Positions 61,601 to 64,000 of a stretch of 64,000 bases of DNA are shown here, one piece after another. The first letter of the stretch is position 1, and every line of letters begins with the position of its first letter. The DNA is from Gracilimonas mengyeensis (GTDB lineage: Bacteria; Bacteroidota; Rhodothermia; Balneolales; Balneolaceae). The position numbers and the translations under genes are program-made. The stretch is taken from the NCBI RefSeq assembly GCF_900182705.1, contig NZ_FXTP01000003.1:238455-302454 (forward strand), in the 5' to 3' direction. The notes beneath the pieces are model-generated. The model made no database searches and was not told the DNA's origin. It saw only the letters and a list, made by a program, of their open reading frames with translations.

Positions 61601-63331
61601 TCAGAATTTAACCGTTAGTCCTCCAAAAATCTGCAACGGACGCTCAGGATATCCGCTCCATACCGCATATTCATTATCAAGGATATTCAGCATTTTGCCA
61701 AACACCCCAAAGGTGTCGTTAATTTGATATTCGGCACCGGCACTCAACAAGAAGAAAGCATCTAAATCGCCGTTTTCGGCCGGAGCCCTGCGCTTGCCAA
61801 TATATTCTGCCCAGCTGTTAATTGTTAGTTCTTTTACCGGGCGAAAGGAAACCCCGGCTTCCAAGCCTAAACGCTCTTCATATGGAATGTTCCCGCCGGA
61901 TGATAATTTCGGACTGCGGGCATATACTTTAGCGTCTGCCCAAAACTTATTGGGAACCAACTGATGACTGGCGCCAGCATACAGCTCAAAAATATTGGCA
62001 TCGCCATAATTTACATCGTAAAAAGTATTAAACCTGATGCCACTCAAAATCGAATCACGCTGGTAATATGCAAAGTTCTGTGCATGCTGATAACGCACCC
62101 CTCCAAAGATCCGGTTGCCTTCAATCAACTGGAATTGGGCTTCGGCTTCAGCACCCAGTGTATAGGTATGCCGTAGTTGGGTGTTCGTATTCAAGAACCG
62201 GTTGAACTCGTGATAGTCCTGAACCGACTGCACCTCGGGAGTGGCATATGCCCGGCCCTGTAGCTGTAATCCTTGAGCCAGGTAATGCGTGATTTCTACC
62301 TCGGGGCTAAAATAGACTTTATCTGAAAAAGCATCCGAAACATAAGCTACACCCGCTTTCCCGTTCACCCGCGTGGTAAAATTGAAAAGTCGCTCATAAG
62401 TAAAATCAGCATTCAGCAACATCCAGTCTTCATTGGGAGCGGAGCTTAAGTCGTAGGTTCCGCCTTTGATTCCACCGCTAACATCAAAAGTCTCGTATTG
62501 ACGGTTACCCGGCCAGTATATCTTAAAACCTGCAAAGTAGGCTTTCTCGTTTAGTTCGCCAGAGAGGGCTCTAAGTGGAACTGAAGCTGATTTCGCTGTC
62601 AGCTCCGTATCAAAAATGGAGCCGCCCAGTGAATACTTCATCCCCGAAAATGCATTATTGATTTTTTGCACGGTCATCTTTCCGTATGCGCCCAGATACT
62701 CCTTCTCGGGGGTCTCATTAAAACCAGGTGCAGTATTTTCGGGATAAAACATAAAATTCTGGTCCGCCTGTGCTTTTACATCTACAGAAAAGCGCCACTT
62801 CTCATTAATTTTCTCAAAATAGCGGGCATTAAAATCCATATACCGGAAGCCGCCCTGATCATCGCTAAGATGACCTTCAGAAGAGCGCACGTTCAAGTTA
62901 CCGGTCAGCCCCCTGTTTTCATTAAACGCATGATATCCGTAAGCTTCGATCATCGGGGTGATGTAACTGCCAAAACCTGCGCGCAGATATCCGTTGGTGC
63001 GTGCGGGATATGAAAGCAGTGAGCGTGTCGGTGGTTCGGGGCGACCCAGCTGAGTGATAGAGATATCAGCTACGGCATCTTCCCGTGATTCCATGAAGGG
63101 CATGCGGTTAGGATCAACCTGGTACACGCGGGGCTTGGGATTAAAACCGAGAATGGGCTGGCGGCGCAAACCGGGAAAACTGGCCTGGAACTCGCTGCGG
63201 ATCTCAATATCCTGCGGATTTATCTCCGGTAACAGGGAGCCTTGGTTGCCACCTTGTCCGTCTTGGGCAAAGACCAAAACCGGCAAAAGTAATACAAAAA
63301 GTGAGGTAAATAGCGGTGTAGATTTCATCAT
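61601..63331 (-). CDS. Outer-membrane beta-barrel protein, TonB-dependent-receptor-like
   Basis: With the ATG at 63331 the protein is 576 residues with a signal peptide (ending LPVLVFAQ); the frame is open to 63445 but those residues are not a leader. The body is a series of amphipathic strands (YLRAGFGSYITPMIEAYGYHAFN, WRFSVDVKAQADQNFMFYP) ending in FGGLTVKF with a terminal aromatic. It resembles the barrel half of a TonB-dependent receptor, but no TonB box or plug is evident. It leads the seven-gene operon, 13 bases before the mini-HU gene. Confidence 0.8.
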   Translation of the reverse strand: MMKSTPLFTSLFVLLLPVLVFAQDGQGGNQGSLLPEINPQDIEIRSEFQASFPGLRRQPILGFNPKPRVYQVDPNRMPFMESREDAVADISITQLGRPEPPTRSLLSYPARTNGYLRAGFGSYITPMIEAYGYHAFNENRGLTGNLNVRSSEGHLSDDQGGFRYMDFNARYFEKINEKWRFSVDVKAQADQNFMFYPENTAPGFNETPEKEYLGAYGKMTVQKINNAFSGMKYSLGGSIFDTELTAKSASVPLRALSGELNEKAYFAGFKIYWPGNRQYETFDVSGGIKGGTYDLSSAPNEDWMLLNADFTYERLFNFTTRVNGKAGVAYVSDAFSDKVYFSPEVEITHYLAQGLQLQGRAYATPEVQSVQDYHEFNRFLNTNTQLRHTYTLGAEAEAQFQLIEGNRIFGGVRYQHAQNFAYYQRDSILSGIRFNTFYDVNYGDANIFELYAGASHQLVPNKFWADAKVYARSPKLSSGGNIPYEERLGLEAGVSFRPVKELTINSWAEYIGKRRAPAENGDLDAFFLLSAGAEYQINDTFGVFGKMLNILDNEYAVWSGYPERPLQIFGGLTVKF

Positions 63332-63687
63332 AGAACTGCGTTTCCAGAATGTACTAATTTTTGAAGGAAGGATTAAGGGGCTAACGAAAAAGATGTACCA
63401 GAAGTGTGCGGTGGTTGTTCCAACAGGAAAAGCCATACTTGACACATAAATATGAAGCTCTTTATACAGTAAGGGCGCATTGCAATGCGCCCTTACTAGG
63501 TGCTTATCCTTGGTTTAAGCCATCACCATAATAAACCCTTTAAAGCTATAGTACCATGGAGGCTCGCGGAGCCAAATCATTTGCTGATTGGCAAAGTACA
63601 ATTCATTGGAAAATTATTAGCTGCTACAATCGTCAGGTACTGTGTTAAAAATCAAGAGAAACTTCTATTTTATGTCTTCAAAGAACA
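63332..63687. other. Intergenic region with a REP-like palindrome
   Basis: About 350 bases between the beta-barrel gene and the transposase fragment. It contains the perfect 30-bp palindrome at 63468-63497. I see no gene; the beta-barrel operon promoter must be in the left part. Confidence 0.4.
63468..63497. repeat. Perfect 30-bp palindrome, REP-like
   Basis: The 15-base arms AGTAAGGGCGCATTG / CAATGCGCCCTTACT abut with no spacer. Similar GTAGGGCGCATTGCAATGCGCCC-type palindromes are widespread in bacterial intergenic DNA. It lies about 190 bases past the transposase stop. Confidence 0.7.
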
Positions 63688-64000
63688 TCATGATGCCTTT
63701 GCATGTGATGTATCTACAGTAGCCTTGCCTTTGGCAGGGCTACTTTTTTTATGGGTGGCTTGGTGGGCTTTGATCACCTGCGGATCATATGCCTGCCCGT
63801 TATTCCACAGGGTGTACATATAGGTTAGGAGTTTTTTCTGGACCGCTACATGCCCCTTCATCTTAATATTGTGGGTGCCCACCAGCCGCTCATATAACGC
63901 ATACGTGGGCCCTTTTCCCATTCGCACCACTACACCCGCCGGCATAAACATTGCCCGACGAATATATTTGGAGCCCTGTTTGGAAATTTTCGGTTTCCCG
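63688..64000 (-). mobile_element. IS110-family transposase, C-terminal part (runs off the window)
   Basis: The frame continues upstream beyond the right edge; the visible 104 residues begin GKPKISKQGSKYIRRAMFMPA and continue VVRMGKGPTYALYERLVGT...HVAVQKKLLTYMYTLWNNGQAYD. This is the C-terminal Transposase_20 region of IS110/IS1111-type elements (KxGSxxIRRAMFxxA). The tail after YDPQ is Lys/Ala-rich. The catalytic DEDD part lies outside, so intactness cannot be judged. No inverted ends are expected for this family. Confidence 0.82.

Overview
The window reads as chromosomal DNA of a Gram-negative, Bacteroidetes-like bacterium, most probably of the Balneolota (Balneola, Gracilimonas or Rhodohalobacter type). 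The reasons are two SusC/SusD pairs, many lipoproteins with short lipoboxes, a TamA/TamB pair, an HU-SPOR protein, Glu/Asp-rich proteins as in salt-adapted members of the group, and small palindromic intergenic repeats. The lineage is an inference from gene content. I found no rRNA, tRNA or CRISPR array.

Region 1 (1-16.3 kb): the 5' part of a beta-propeller sensor gene, a DinB-like protein, a 1.5 kb gene-free stretch full of hairpin repeats, then a tight six-gene minus-strand polysaccharide utilisation locus. In transcription order it encodes a glucoamylase-domain (GH144-type) lipoprotein, SusC, SusD, a LamG-domain lipoprotein, a second Ig-fused GH144-type lipoprotein and a BglX-type GH3 beta-glucosidase. 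The set fits uptake and breakdown of beta-1,2-glucan. A perfect 18-bp LacI-type palindrome lies upstream of the first gene.

Region 2 (16.3-33.6 kb): a Tat-exported metallo-beta-lactamase-fold protein overlapping a zinc-ribbon gene, the tamB/tamA pair, an M14 carboxypeptidase lipoprotein, a CDF metal exporter, aspartate kinase, a DUF305 membrane protein, a PQQ-type propeller protein, two unknown lipoproteins and a penicillin-binding-protein-like serine hydrolase.

Region 3 (33.7-43.1 kb): a second SusC/SusD pair without glycosidases, a PHP-domain lipoprotein, a BaiN/HI0933-type flavoprotein, a repeat-rich gap and two tiny membrane proteins.

Region 4 (43.1-48.6 kb): a minus-strand ion and osmolyte unit made of a TIM-barrel protein, a CPA2 antiporter with two UspA domains, and an APC permease fused to a PTS EIIA-like domain and an RCK_C domain. 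It is preceded by a clear c-di-AMP (ydaO-yuaA) riboswitch. The riboswitch, the transporter families and the RCK_C domain all point to c-di-AMP control of K+/osmolyte balance.

Region 5 (48.9-55.9 kb): a TetR regulator with a TolC / membrane fusion / RND efflux operon closed by a terminator.

Region 6 (56.2-64 kb): a compact seven-gene minus-strand operon of an outer-membrane beta-barrel protein, a mini HU-like protein, an HU-acidic linker-TM-SPOR protein, ExbB, ExbD, TonB and an S41 protease. The window ends in the 3' part of an IS110-type transposase.
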